A DNA stretch of 64,000 nucleotides from Thereva unica (lineage: Eukaryota; Arthropoda; Insecta; Diptera; Therevidae): positions 115,241,163 to 115,305,162 of the forward strand of contig OX465284.1 of the NCBI GenBank assembly GCA_949987705.1, read 5' to 3'. Each line of letters begins with the position of its first letter. Position 1 is the stretch's first letter. Below are positions 34,222-45,285 of this stretch, in pieces. The position numbers were made by a program, and so were the translations under genes. The notes beneath the pieces are model-generated. The model was not told the origin of the DNA. It searched no databases and saw nothing but the letters and a program-made list of their open reading frames with translations.

Positions 34222-37200
34222 TCTGCAGTGTTGCCAGCGTGTACCATTATTATTTATTTAGAAAATCTACACTTTGATGTAAGAAATGTATATAATCATC
34301 TTTAGTGAGTTTTGAGAAACTGTAAGGATTTTAGAGAAATATTTTTGCTAGAACCTTGAAAGGTGCGAAAATTCCACAAAAGGATTCAGATTCAAAAAAC
34401 AAACCTGCAAGAATTCACTCAATGCACCTTAAACCCACCTAATCCTCCTCTAGTGCATCACTTCTATTCACCTGATAAAAAAATCTAAATTTCCGCGAAA
34501 TCACCACAGATGCACACAAACCTTCGATCCTTTTATAGTACTTAAGGTATTCCGTATAAAATTCCACTCAATGTTTCAGCATCCACTTATATAGGCATGC
34601 CATAAATAACATCAACCTTTTCAACTATCCACTAAACAAATTCAATAACAAATCCTCGCACGTGCACCCATGGGAACTAGGATTCATGGCTAACAAAAAT
34701 GTACGCGCGCTTATCTCCATAAATCTTTAATGCACGAACATTTCTGTGCTTCTATTTGCAATAGATAAAATATTTTTATTTACCATCTCATATTACCAAT
34801 GCCATACTGTAAGGATGCTCGCTCTATCCCACTGTATAACATAAATATTTTATTAGAGAGTTTGTTTATCATTGGCAAAAAAAAAAAAAAAAGGAGTAAA
34901 AATCAGGATTTCATAAATATTTTTTCTGTTCGATTTTTTTGTTTTGTGAAAACATATAACAAATTTGTGTGTGTATTTTTTATATGTTTATAAACAAAGT
35001 TAAAAAAATAAATGTGTATAAAACTAACCAGAAAAAAAAATACCAAATAAAAACTTGTCATTTTCCATGTCAAATTAAATGACGGGCATATAACCATAAA
35101 TCATTTAGAAGGGAGCAGGGCCTATAGAGTCGTCGGTTGGTTTGTTGTTGTAATGTACTATCGCCTATCTACTGCTCAGCCCAGAAAGCACACAACGCTA
35201 GAGAAAAATTATATTCAGGGTTCCTAGGCACTTTAGGTGAAAATTGGGATATTTACTCCTCTGCTTGGTTTCGTGTACTATAGCCCGAAAATTTCTCACA
35301 TCCCTGCTGGAACTCCTTCCGTCATGTCCTATTTGACAAATGTCTATCTTCCAAACATTTTATCTTTCATTTTCTTAAACAATAGCTTTTGGTAACGCAA
35401 ACCGATTATTATCTAGAATACCTTCTCTCGTATTCCTGTCACGCTTCTACTGTACACTTCAATAAGAAGAGGAATTTTTTACCCTGTCAGTCCTTCTTAT
35501 GTCGTCCTTAGTGTAAGGTGGTTTGGGGCGAGGCCGGGGTTAGGTGTAACAAATGTATACACTGAACCACCCCAGCCCCTCGTCCTTATACATGGCCAAA
35601 GAAATAAAAAAAAAATACATTAGGATTTTCAGCCAGTATTTACACGAGAGCACCCTGTAGTATTCATGAGAAGGACACAGGGCATAGGAGGACTCGGCTA
35701 GTGTATGTATATATCGGAGTCGAAGACAATCAGTCTGGTAAACAAAATTAATACACTAGAATTACTTATATGAATTGTCCATTTAGGGTCTCATTTATAT
35801 TTATGACCATTTTGGGATTTGCTCAACCAACAATTTCCAATGTGTATATGGCATGAGAAGGCGCTCTTTCCCTCTCCCTCTACCCCTATCCCGATTCGTG
35901 TCCTTGTGTCCAAATATCAAAGACTCTCACCCCCATCCCGACACACCCCGCTATTCCTGGCTCACGTCCTCTTTAATTGCATACACTCCCCCACCATCCT
36001 GCCTGTCCAAACTTATGCCGTGGCGACTGTAATTGAAAGTTTCGTCTCCACCACATCACATTCAGCAAAACTGATTAATGCAGCCCCATAGTGGGTTAAT
36101 TAGAAGCAAAGTGAAATTTGTGGCCGTGTTCCAGGAAACCAGAAACAGGAACGAAATAACTCCGGTGTGTAGAGAGCAAGGACATCGCCCAGCAGCACAC
36201 ACCATCACCGCCATTTGTCTGATTCGTTTTAGAATTCCTACGCTTTACCGTATAAATGACTGGCAAAGCGTTTGGATTCTGAAACGAATTTGGCCACCAT
36301 ATATACACCCAAACGATAATGTTAGACAGAGATGGTATGAGAACAGTGTGAAGAAACCTCAGTCAACACCTGTTCGCACCTGACAGCTACACCACACCTT
36401 CCGCATTATTTTTCTCTCTCTATCGTGAAATTGAAGTGAAGTAATGTGAACAGGAGCAGGACGAAATCCAATTAATCCAACGTCAACTCACCTCTTAGTA
36501 ATCTCGTCAAGTCAGTTAATAAATGAGGCCATGAAGGAGGCGAAAATCAAAAATGCTAACTTAAGAGGTCGGGAATAGATGAACCGACAAAGATTGGATG
36601 GCGGTGGTTCCCCATCGGCTGCCATACAGAATTCCCAACGCCCCCCGCCTCGGCAATCTTCCCACCATCACATCCGACATGAGAAAAAATTGCCATTCGT
36701 GAATTTTTAATGCCACAAGATGGGAGCGCCTCAATTGAAGCCTTTTTTCATGCCAATTTGCAAGTCACTCAAATTTGTTACAAGAAAAAAAAGAAGCGAG
36801 AAGGTGAGCGCAGAGGCAGAGAGAGAGTGAGCGAGCACGTCGCGACCATACCCCGTCAAAAGGAGCGTCAAGGATACGAAACGGATTATGTCGATCATGA
36901 ATTTTAGTAAATAACATCACAGGACCGGGCATGGAGCATATGAATGAGCTGATTATGACAACTGAGTGGATCAGCTACGCTTTCTTGGGGGCGGCCTCAT
37001 GTACTACTTCAAGATTACATTTTTTCCTTAATTCAAATAAATTTTTCTCATTTTTTATATCCAGGATGTCAGCAGGATATTTTTTTCGGTAATTTATCGC
37101 CATCAGCAAGGATATTCAATTATGAACAGAAGAAAATATTTTTTAATATTTACATGTTGAAAAATTTATTTAAATTTTTTATTTTAAATTTATTTTTTGT

Positions 37201-37531
37201 TTCTCTTTCTTTCTCTCTTTTTCTCTTTGCAGGCCTGCAACTAATAAATTAATTTATTTTCAGGGACTGCCTTGATCAGTTTTGCTGAATTACACAAAAA
37301 TTTTAATTATAAACAAAATTCCTTCTTCTTTCCAATTCAACCAAATCTAACTCAAAACTCTTCAAACTAAACGAAGTTTCAAAATTTTTTTTTACGATTT
37401 ATTAAAAACATTTTATATTCTCCATCAAAAAAAAGTACCAGCAGCCCAACAGTGTTTTTTTTTTGTATTTTACCAAGCCCCCTGGTTCCCAGGTCCAAGT
37501 GCCCCAGTACCTACTTGAAATTTAATACAAA
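34222..37531. other. Intronic DNA without a recognisable gene
   Basis: The block contains a poly-A run of about 16 at 34878-34893, AT-rich stretches near 34740-35090 and 37020-37450, and a more GC-rich region about 35820-36900. No domain, RNA gene or delimited transposon was found. Confidence 0.45.
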
Positions 37532-37534
37532 TAA

Positions 37535-38925
37535 GGGGTCGTCCATTAATTACGTGAGGTGTTTAGGGGGGGGGGGAGGGGGTCGAGCCGAATCTCACCA
37601 AATCTCACGTTTGGGAGAGAGGGGTCGCGGCAAATATAACGTAATTTTTTTTCCTCAAGAAACAGTGTAAAATTGCTAGAAACTGGGTTTTTTTTTTTTT
37701 TTTTATGTGACAGACTAGAGGCTTAGGGAAAGTCCCCTTTGTACTGTCGACAATCTATTTTTTTTTTTTCGTATAGAGTGAATGTCGAACAGCAGCTCTA
37801 GCCGGAAGATAGAGAGAAGAGAAGGAAGTAACTGTCACAACCTAGCCGCGATATTTTATTCCACCTACTCACAACCATTTCGCGACTCTGACATCGGGGC
37901 GTCGAGAACAACTCGCTGGAGTGTTATGCCTCCTGAAACGAGTTGAATCTCATCAACCAACCGATGGCATGCGCTTGGTGGAGCGGGGAAGGACTAGGGA
38001 AGGCTATGACAGGGGAGTCAGGAATGTAAAGAGGGAAGAAGAAAGAAGGAAAGTTAGGTGGGAAAGGCGAAGGACCGTGGCGCCGCCGGGATTCGAACCC
38101 GGGACCTCTGGGGATAGCAGTCAGGCGCCTTACCTCTAGACTACCGAGGCCCCACGATTAAATTAAGTAAAACATATTTTCCACTAACGACCCGCATTTA
38201 CTTACAGGGCGCCGCCAGGGCAGGTCCGCAGGCCAGGCCCGATGAAGGCAATACAATACTAAGTCTGCGTGGGGATGAGGACTTCAGGTATCCGCCTGAC
38301 AGGCCGTGGCGTGCAGGTAACGTCATGATTCTCTACAGACACACAGGCGAAGACCACAGTTTAGTATAGCAGGTTTTTAATACAAGTGCTTGGCCTCAAC
38401 GAAAACATTAAAGGCACAAAAGATTGGTGACTGGAAAAACCTTTAAAATACACGGACCACCATATTTGCTGAAATAATGGACACGCAGTGCGGAAAAATA
38501 AAATGTATGGGAAACTCTCTCGCAAGCGGCCGCCGTCACCGCCCTTGCGCTAAAATGTTTGTGCCTTAGGCGGCTCCAGACTCACGCCGTGAACACCCGC
38601 GAAGAAGCGTGAATGCGAGTGTTAATGGTTTTCGCGCCTTTCTTTTAGGTCCGACGGGATACGGCGGGGATTCGTGCTGTAAATTCGCGGCTTGAGACTG
38701 AATAGAAGTTCTGGGACGTAAGTTTTTCAGTCGACCATTAATACAGGTGTTTCAAAATTTTTTGTATGAAGTGGTCGATTGAAGCAACTTACGTGCAACC
38801 ACCCGAGATCTTTAGGCACAGAGGAGAGGGGGAGGGGTCCAGCCAAATCGAACGAAATCTCACGGAGGGAGGGGGGGGGGTCAAAAAAATGCAAAAATCC
38901 CCTCACGTAATTTATGGACGACCTC
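37535..38925. mobile_element. PIF/Harbinger-type element, 1391 bp, carrying a nested SINE
   Basis: The left end GGGGTCGTCCATTAATTACG and the reverse complement of the right end, GAGGTCGTCCATAAATTACG, form terminal inverted repeats of about 25 bp. TAA flanks both sides (37532-37534 and 38926-38928). Just inside both ends lie G-rich blocks followed by 'aaatctcacg', but in direct rather than inverted orientation. A SINE occupies 37688-38153; removing it leaves about 925 bp. No transposase is readable, so the copy is non-autonomous. The superfamily is inferred from the 3-bp TAA duplication. Confidence 0.8.
37688..38153 (-). mobile_element. tRNA-derived SINE, full-length copy 1
   Basis: In minus orientation it starts with a tRNA-like head. 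The A box is the reverse complement of 38133-38143 (TAGTCTAGAGG) and the B box that of 38089-38099 (GGTTCGAATCC). A body of about 370 bp follows, then a poly(A) tail seen as 17 T at 37688-37704. It matches 44803-45285 along its whole length. The 72-codon frame inside it is a by-product. Confidence 0.9.
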
Positions 38926-38928
38926 TAA

Positions 38929-40389
38929 GAATATATCGATAAGAAATGCTACTAGTTTTTTTCTTCAAGTTCCATTGTAGCGCTTGTACATCCACCCTAG
39001 AATTTAACCACGACAGAAGTACCGCTGGCAATGAAAAGAACGTAGTTTGTTTATAGATTATGGTATTAACTAGGTTTGTAGTAGGGCATAGTTGTTTTTA
39101 GCTTGAATTTGCTTTATTTTCATAATCTGCAATTAAAAGGTTTTCTCGACATAACGAAGGACCATGTGCATCTGCGAGGAACTAAATTCAAACATCGCTG
39201 GTCATCTTTAACCCAACTACCAGATTACCCTAGCCTAGAACCACGAACCTCTGGGATGCTAGTCCTGTGGTTTTCGAGACCAACAACATGACGACATTAA
39301 ACAGCCAAGAAGCGGGAAGACATTCTCTCCAGTTTGGCCCTAAATTGAATATGTTTCAATTAATAAGATCCAAGACTTCTTTTAATCAGATTCACCAGAG
39401 CTCCACTTTAAATCTTTCTATAAGCCCAAACCCCCGCCTCAATTCAATAAATTAACCTAAAAATCTGCCCTCACGCAATTTTTAGTCACTAACATACAAT
39501 AAACCCAGCCCATTCCACCAAACCAATCCAAACCGTCTAATACAATTTCACAGCTTTTAAGTTCAAAACATGGCGAAAAAAAACAAAGGACTTTATTTTA
39601 TAGAACCAAGATAAAAAGTTAGGAACTTCACGGGGGAAAAAAAGCAGCGCTTTACCCCCGAAAAGCCCGCATCCTTTATTGTCATTTATGATAGCAAATT
39701 ACCTAGAAGGCAAAACTGTATTACGTTTCCAGGATTCGCCCAGGATGTGGAATGAGGATCTATTAGCCATAAAAAAATTTATGGTCAATAATAAAACCAT
39801 ACATCAGAGCGAATCGACTGGAGATTGGGGGGGATTTAGTGCTGTTATCTATTGACGGGTTTGGGAAAATGTTTGGTGTTTTTTTTCCTTCGTCCTTTTT
39901 TTACACCAGGACAACAGCGGAAAATAAACAAAAATCCCATCATGACGGCGATATGGCCTTTGTTGTAATTGAGATTTTGAACACAGGGTACATTAAATCG
40001 GAAAAAAGATCGAAGTAATGGAAGCTTAGTTGATGTTTAGGATGCTCCAGGGAACAGAATGTGCATATTTTTGTTGTTGTTGTTAAAAAGCGTGAAAGGA
40101 TACAAAATTAGGCGGGTTATAAGTGCAATAAAAGAGGTGATTGAGCTTCGTTATAATGATCTTATGGCGGGGTGGCAAAGATGGCTATCGAAAATCGTGA
40201 AAAATAGTGTATTGTAAAAATCATTGATATATAAAGTTGAAATCAATCACCAAAGAATCAATTTCGTTTCACCCAAAAAATTTACCATTTACCATACCCA
40301 CAAATATTTGATTGTTGTATTAGCTCCAGTAAAAGCATGTTTGATAGGAAAATATTTTTCTCTTCATCGCTCTTACTTCCATTTCGACT
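38929..40389. other. Intronic DNA; one possible SINE scrap
   Basis: About 39225-39270 (gaaccacgaacctctggg followed by atgctagtcc) resembles the minus-strand head of the SINE family but lacks body and tail. No gene is seen in the rest. Confidence 0.35.
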
Positions 40390-41400
40390 ATGGCGAGAAC
40401 TAAACAAAACCTCCAAGTTTTTAAGTTTCTTCCTTTACCCTGTTCTATTTTATCCGATACTACTACGACACCCCCAACCTCGAGTGTAATACTCACTCAA
40501 TGGACGTGGTTTACTTCAGGACTCGCGAGATATACTGTCTCAAACAGCTTAACGTTAGCAAATCCACTGGTCCTGACAAAATTCCTCCTATATTCCTTAA
40601 AAAATGTGCCTTTCTTTTGGCTGGCTAAACCCCTGCGCAAACATCTTTCCCAGTCTTACTTCCCGGGAGTGTATCCTGACCCTTGGAAACTAGCTCGTGT
40701 TCAGCCCATTCCAAAAAAAAAGAAGCTACCTACCGCCCAATAGTAATTACTTCTGTTCTCTCCAGAATAATGGAGACAATGATCAATAGAAGGCTGATGA
40801 AATACCAACCTAATTATACACACCAGGCAGTATGGCTTTAGACCAAAATGGTCTACTGGCGATCTCCTTGTGTATTAAACCGAGCATCTCAAGCAAATCA
40901 TCCATCGCTTCCGGTCTGGTTACCCTAGTTATTGCAAATGCTTTTGACAGAGTATGGCATCCTGGTCAGGTTGCCAATCTCCATGCTCCAATTCGTATAC
41001 TCTTAGTTCAAAGGAACGGGATTATATGCTTTCTTTCTAGGCGTTCAATCAAGGTAGTGTTGGACGGCGTGGAATCAAACCCCCGCGCCAATTCGGCCGG
41101 TGCTCCGCAGGGGTCAATCTTATCACCCGCGCTTTTCGTAATCTTCAGTGCTCTCAATCCCCTCTGCTTCGGTGATGATGGTACTATGCGTTACTCTTAC
41201 GCCTTTGACAATATAAGACAAGAACGTGTCACACCTTGTCTTCACTATCGTGAACTTGGACCAACCAGGATATCAACCTGAGCACTGGCTCAATTGGCCT
41301 TCTAAGCAGACCCCGAAGGGTTTTTGGCAGAATTACTGCAATCACTACGGGACATTGGCCCATAAGGAACCACGGTGTTAAGGTGGATTTCGCATAAAAA
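40390..41400 (+). mobile_element. Jockey/CR1-like reverse-transcriptase relic
   Basis: Conserved reverse-transcriptase blocks follow in order. ANPLVLTKFLLYSLKN is a decayed 'P-G-P-D-x-I-P-P' region, and WKLARVQPIPKKKK is the next block. After a frameshift come AFDRVWHPG (catalytic D) and SAGAPQGSILSPALFVIF (palm motif, about 41090-41145), then a weak FGDDGTMRYSY box near 41170-41200. The rest decays by 41400. No endonuclease or gag-like region is readable upstream. It is the best-preserved of the Jockey-like copies here and is inactive. Confidence 0.88.
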
Positions 41401-41419
41401 GCTGGTTTTCGTAATAATG

Positions 41420-41757
41420 GAGGGACGAACAAGAAATAAGATCGAGGTCTTTCAAATGCGATGCTTCTCAGTGGTTCGCTCCGCGATCGCTTCGAAACGA
41501 GACAGACAAAGATGCGATCAACAGATATTGATCGAAGAAGAAATACAAAAACGTCGACTACGCTGGTTTGGACATGTTGACCGAATGGATAAAACCGCTT
41601 GCCACGTAAAATTCTCTGGCGAGGCCGTCCGGAAGACTAGGGAACTCAGCGATCGGCACTGAAGAAAACCTATCTAAAGAATATCGAGGGGTACTTAACG
41701 AATTAACGATTACCAGCTAAACGACAGCCAGCTAAAGGATCAAATAAGAAGAAGACT
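41420..41757 (+). mobile_element. RTE-like retrotransposon 3' fragment
   Basis: The frame contains IEVFQMRCF, then RCDQQILIEEEIQKRRLRWF and GHVDRMD. This is nearly the same as the C-terminus of the element at 3450-4631, but on the other strand. It ends at a short aagaagaag tail near 41745-41757, like the (GAA)n tail of that copy. The fragment interrupts or abuts the Jockey-like relic. Confidence 0.85.
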
Positions 41758-41954
41758 TTCTGTGTAAATTATGGGCTCTAGTCAGAGCCAGCCAATGTTC
41801 AATTAACAGTTATGATCTGAACGACGTACCAGAGATCTTCAAACTAGAGACCGGGGTATGATAAGCTTCTTTAACTAAACCAGGATGGGTTTAAATCACC
41901 ACCAGTCGTCACATCACTGGTACGATCGCGCTGGAGGTACCCCTATACCTACTC

Positions 41955-41975
41955 TAAGCTTGCTACTAGATATTG
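41955..41975 (+). mobile_element. Jockey-like 3' terminus
   Basis: The 21-bp terminus beginning TAAGCTTGCTACTAG also ends the relics at 33396-33416 and 61444-61464. It probably belongs to the element of 40390-41400, split by the RTE-like fragment. Confidence 0.5.
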
Positions 41976-44802
41976 GATCATGAGTGACCAAAGGAAGATT
42001 CCTAGGATTAGATGTCCCTGATCTACCCAAGCTCGTATCCTTATAGGAAGTTGTAGTCGATCGATACTCTTCATCTGAAATGAAATATCGTAGGATCAAA
42101 AAGCCGCTGTTATGCCAAAATAGAATCTGCAAAGTTTCATTATATTTTCTAAGATTGTGACTTCGCAAAAATATCGACAGGGCCCAAGGCGCACTGATCT
42201 ACCACTGATCACCTCCTGATTTATCCAGTGAGGATCAGTATTGTCCCCTATGCTTTTTTTAGCTTATGCCTCTTTCTGTGAAGTGACACTTTGATTTGGT
42301 CGAATCCTAAGACATATTTCCACGCGGTCCTTCCATTACCGTAAATTGAAAGTTAACTAAAAAATTTCAATTGAAATTTGGTCTTAACAACTGAATTCCG
42401 CGGAAGTTGAACTTTACTTAATAATAAATTAATTAAGCTCGAAGGAATTTAATATTCCCGGAACAGCCCCCACCCCTTCTACCCGTTTTGACTTACATCC
42501 ATTTTGAATAAATTGAATAAATTAAAATACTATAACGAATACTTCCCCTCGAAATGGAACCTGTTAGAGTTATTAGATTCAGGATCAATAGAAGAATTAA
42601 TTCCAACCCCCTCCGCTCTTCCTGCCGACAGCTGGCGCGAATGTGTTGGTCGTTGGCGCAATAATTGGAATCGAATTCTTCCTGCCAAATCACAGGCTCC
42701 TAATCAACTTACATTACACGGAACTAACCTAGTTTGTCTGCTGTCGATGTGCAAATATGCTCCAGGTTCGAGGACCAAAACTATATGCCGTGCCGTGCCG
42801 CCAGGATGCCAGGAAATCCATTTTGCACCCCCGAAGGATATGCTGCTTATACACAGACAGAGATTCCATCTTAACACAAAATCGACCTGACGCTGAAGGA
42901 GCTGCCATTCTGATAGGTTTTCAGATATTTTGATAGGATTTTTCCCGATGCTCTAGAGGAGCGAGAGATCGTGGGTGTGTGTATGAGTGGGAGTGTATGG
43001 TGGTAGTGGGTTTTTTCTACTCAGCCGTCTATGCCGATTGGCTTTGGGGGTCGGTTTACGGTTCGATTTGATGATTTTCCAAAATTTAATCTGGTTTTGT
43101 AACAATTTGAGCATGAAATGGATTTCAAGATATTCCAGCTATTTCCTTCCGAGCAAAACCCTTTTCTTTCGTCCTTTTTTTATTCTTCGAATTTTTACAG
43201 AATTTCGCTGCAGACTTCTTGTATGCATAGGGAGAAGCAGTTTTCTCCATTTTAGAAATAAAAAAAAAATTGAATATCCGGTAAACGTGTGTGAATTTCC
43301 CCCACTGATAAGCTTAATAAATTGATTTCCTTTTGCTACACTTAAAAAAAATTTATCGGTAAGCTCGAAAGTATTTCGATAATCGAAAAAAGGATATAAA
43401 ACTATTATTGCAATGTTGACATATTTTTTTTTGAGTGTATATTAAATTTTTTCATATACATATTTTTTATGGCATTCAACGATTTTGTCCTGGCACTGCA
43501 GGAGATTAGTGTTAATCTCGTTCAGTCAATTCCAATAACACATGGATTGAACATTTTGAAAAAAATACATATACAACAAAATTCATTTCGATCAATACTG
43601 TTTCAGCAATTACAAGTGGCAACTTGTAATTACAGAATGCGCATAAAATCGCTCAGGCAAATTTTATGTGAAAATACACACTTCGGTGTAATAAAAAAAC
43701 GCGCGGCAATTAATAGCGATGCTTCATAAAATTCACTTAACCCCTATGGTTTTGAACAACATTGTTCTCTATGAAAGAAAAACATTTCTATGTTCAAGTA
43801 GCCTTCATATGGAAACATTCTGGAAATAATGAAAAAATGTGTTATTGAAATTGTTTATTGTGTTCGAAAAATGCGACTGTGTTGTTTTTAGATCATCGCA
43901 ATGTGTTACAGAATAGGTTTTATAAAAAAAAATATGGAATATTTAACAGGTTAAATTTAAATTTTCTATTCTGATCGATACACAGACATACTGTGTAAAA
44001 AGTACCCAGAATTTATCATTTAAAAAACATTCTTATATTGCTAAAAAAATGTTTTCTGTAAGCAGATAACGTTGTACCGAACTGTCATGTGGAATTTAAG
44101 CCCCATCTCTCACTTAGTATTTTTACACGGTTTTTTTTTTTAATCATGTTTTTAGCCAGACACTACGACCTATAAGGGTTTCGGTATATTATCGGTGTTT
44201 GGTCGGGCCTTACCTTGAAACTGGCCTAGAAAATGTTGCCAGGAGTATTGTCGGGACAAGGCTTGGGCAGCATTCCACAGGTATTCGGTAGTGGTCTGTG
44301 TGTGTCCTGACCGTGCCGGATCGTACACATCGACACATTATAGGATCGGAGAAGATGACCTCTCTGGAATGAGTCTGATGAAAGCCTGAATTTGGTCTGG
44401 TGAAGCAGGTTGTTTTATAGCTGGAAAGCTCGTCGGGTAGGAAGCTTTAAAGCTCCGAAGAAAGCTTTCAAAGAAAGAATCTTCTCCCTTTGGTCTGGTG
44501 GGGGAATATTTATTTTTCTAAAGCTTATTTGGAAGAAGGATTATTAGTAATGAATCGCGGTTTTTTACAGCATTACCATGCGAAGGATAATTTAGTCCTG
44601 GGACCCGGAGTACCTCCTTGTCAGCACATTCACGCAGTACCATTCCTTCCTTCGGAACGATTGTTTGTCCTCTCTAAATTAGCCGTATTAAGTTTGTCAC
44701 TTGGTCACGCATGGGAAGCTGGATGGCACCTCACCTGTCTACGTAGCAGGACATTGCACAACCAAGCTCCTAACCTTCTGTAAATAATAGTTCCAACAGA
44801 AA
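41976..44802. other. Intronic DNA; one small mariner-like MITE inside
   Basis: Frames at 42504-42890, 42987-43325 and 43469-43729 have no recognisable domains. About 44200-44480 may be faint retrotransposon debris. The MITE at 43339-43437 is listed separately. Confidence 0.35.
43339..43437. mobile_element. 99-bp mariner-like MITE
   Basis: The ends read CACTTAAAAAAAATTT and, reverse-complemented from the right, CACTCAAAAAAAAATAT. TA flanks both sides (43337-43338 and 43438-43439), the Tc1/mariner target. The ends are A-rich, so chance similarity is possible. Confidence 0.5.
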
Positions 44803-45285
44803 TTTTTTTTTTTTTTTTTTTATGTGACACACTAGAGACTTAGGGAAGGCCCCTTTGTACTGTCGACCATGTATTTATTTTGAAATGTCGAACAGTAGCT
44901 CTAGTCGGAAGATAGAGAGAGAAGTGAAGGAAAGAACTGTCACAACCTAGCTGCGGTATTTTTTTATTTTTTTTTTTATTTTCACCTACTCCCAACCATT
45001 TGCGACTCTGACATCGGGATATCGAGAACAACTCGCTGGAGTGTTATGCCTCCTTAAACGAGTTGAATCTCATCAACCAACCGATGACATGCGCTTGGTG
45101 GATCGGGGAACCACTAGTGAAGGCTATGACAGGAGGAATCAGGAATGCATAGAGGGAAGAAGAAAGAAGGAAAGTTATGTAGGTGGGAAATTGGGAAAGG
45201 CTAGGACCGTGGCACTGCCGGGAATCGAACCCGGGACCTCTGGGATAGTAGTCAGGCGCCTTACCCCTAGACTACCGAGGCCCCC
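44803..45285 (-). mobile_element. tRNA-derived SINE, full-length copy 2
   Basis: It has the same order as the copy at 37688-38153. The A box is the reverse complement of 45264-45274 and the B box that of 45221-45231. The shared body includes 'gagttgaatctcatcaacca', and a poly(A) tail is seen as 19 T at 44803-44821. A short T-rich insertion near 44960-44985 makes it slightly longer. Good agreement between the copies suggests fairly recent activity. Confidence 0.9.

Noticed and set aside
37921..38139. 72-codon frame ending PPGFEPGTSGDSS
   Set aside because: The phrase is the translated tRNA-like head of the SINE on the opposite strand, not a protein.
38081..38153. A functional tRNA gene on the minus strand
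   Set aside because: The A and B boxes are intact, but the sequence continues into a SINE body with a poly(A) tail, occurs twice in the window, and I could not draw a convincing anticodon arm.
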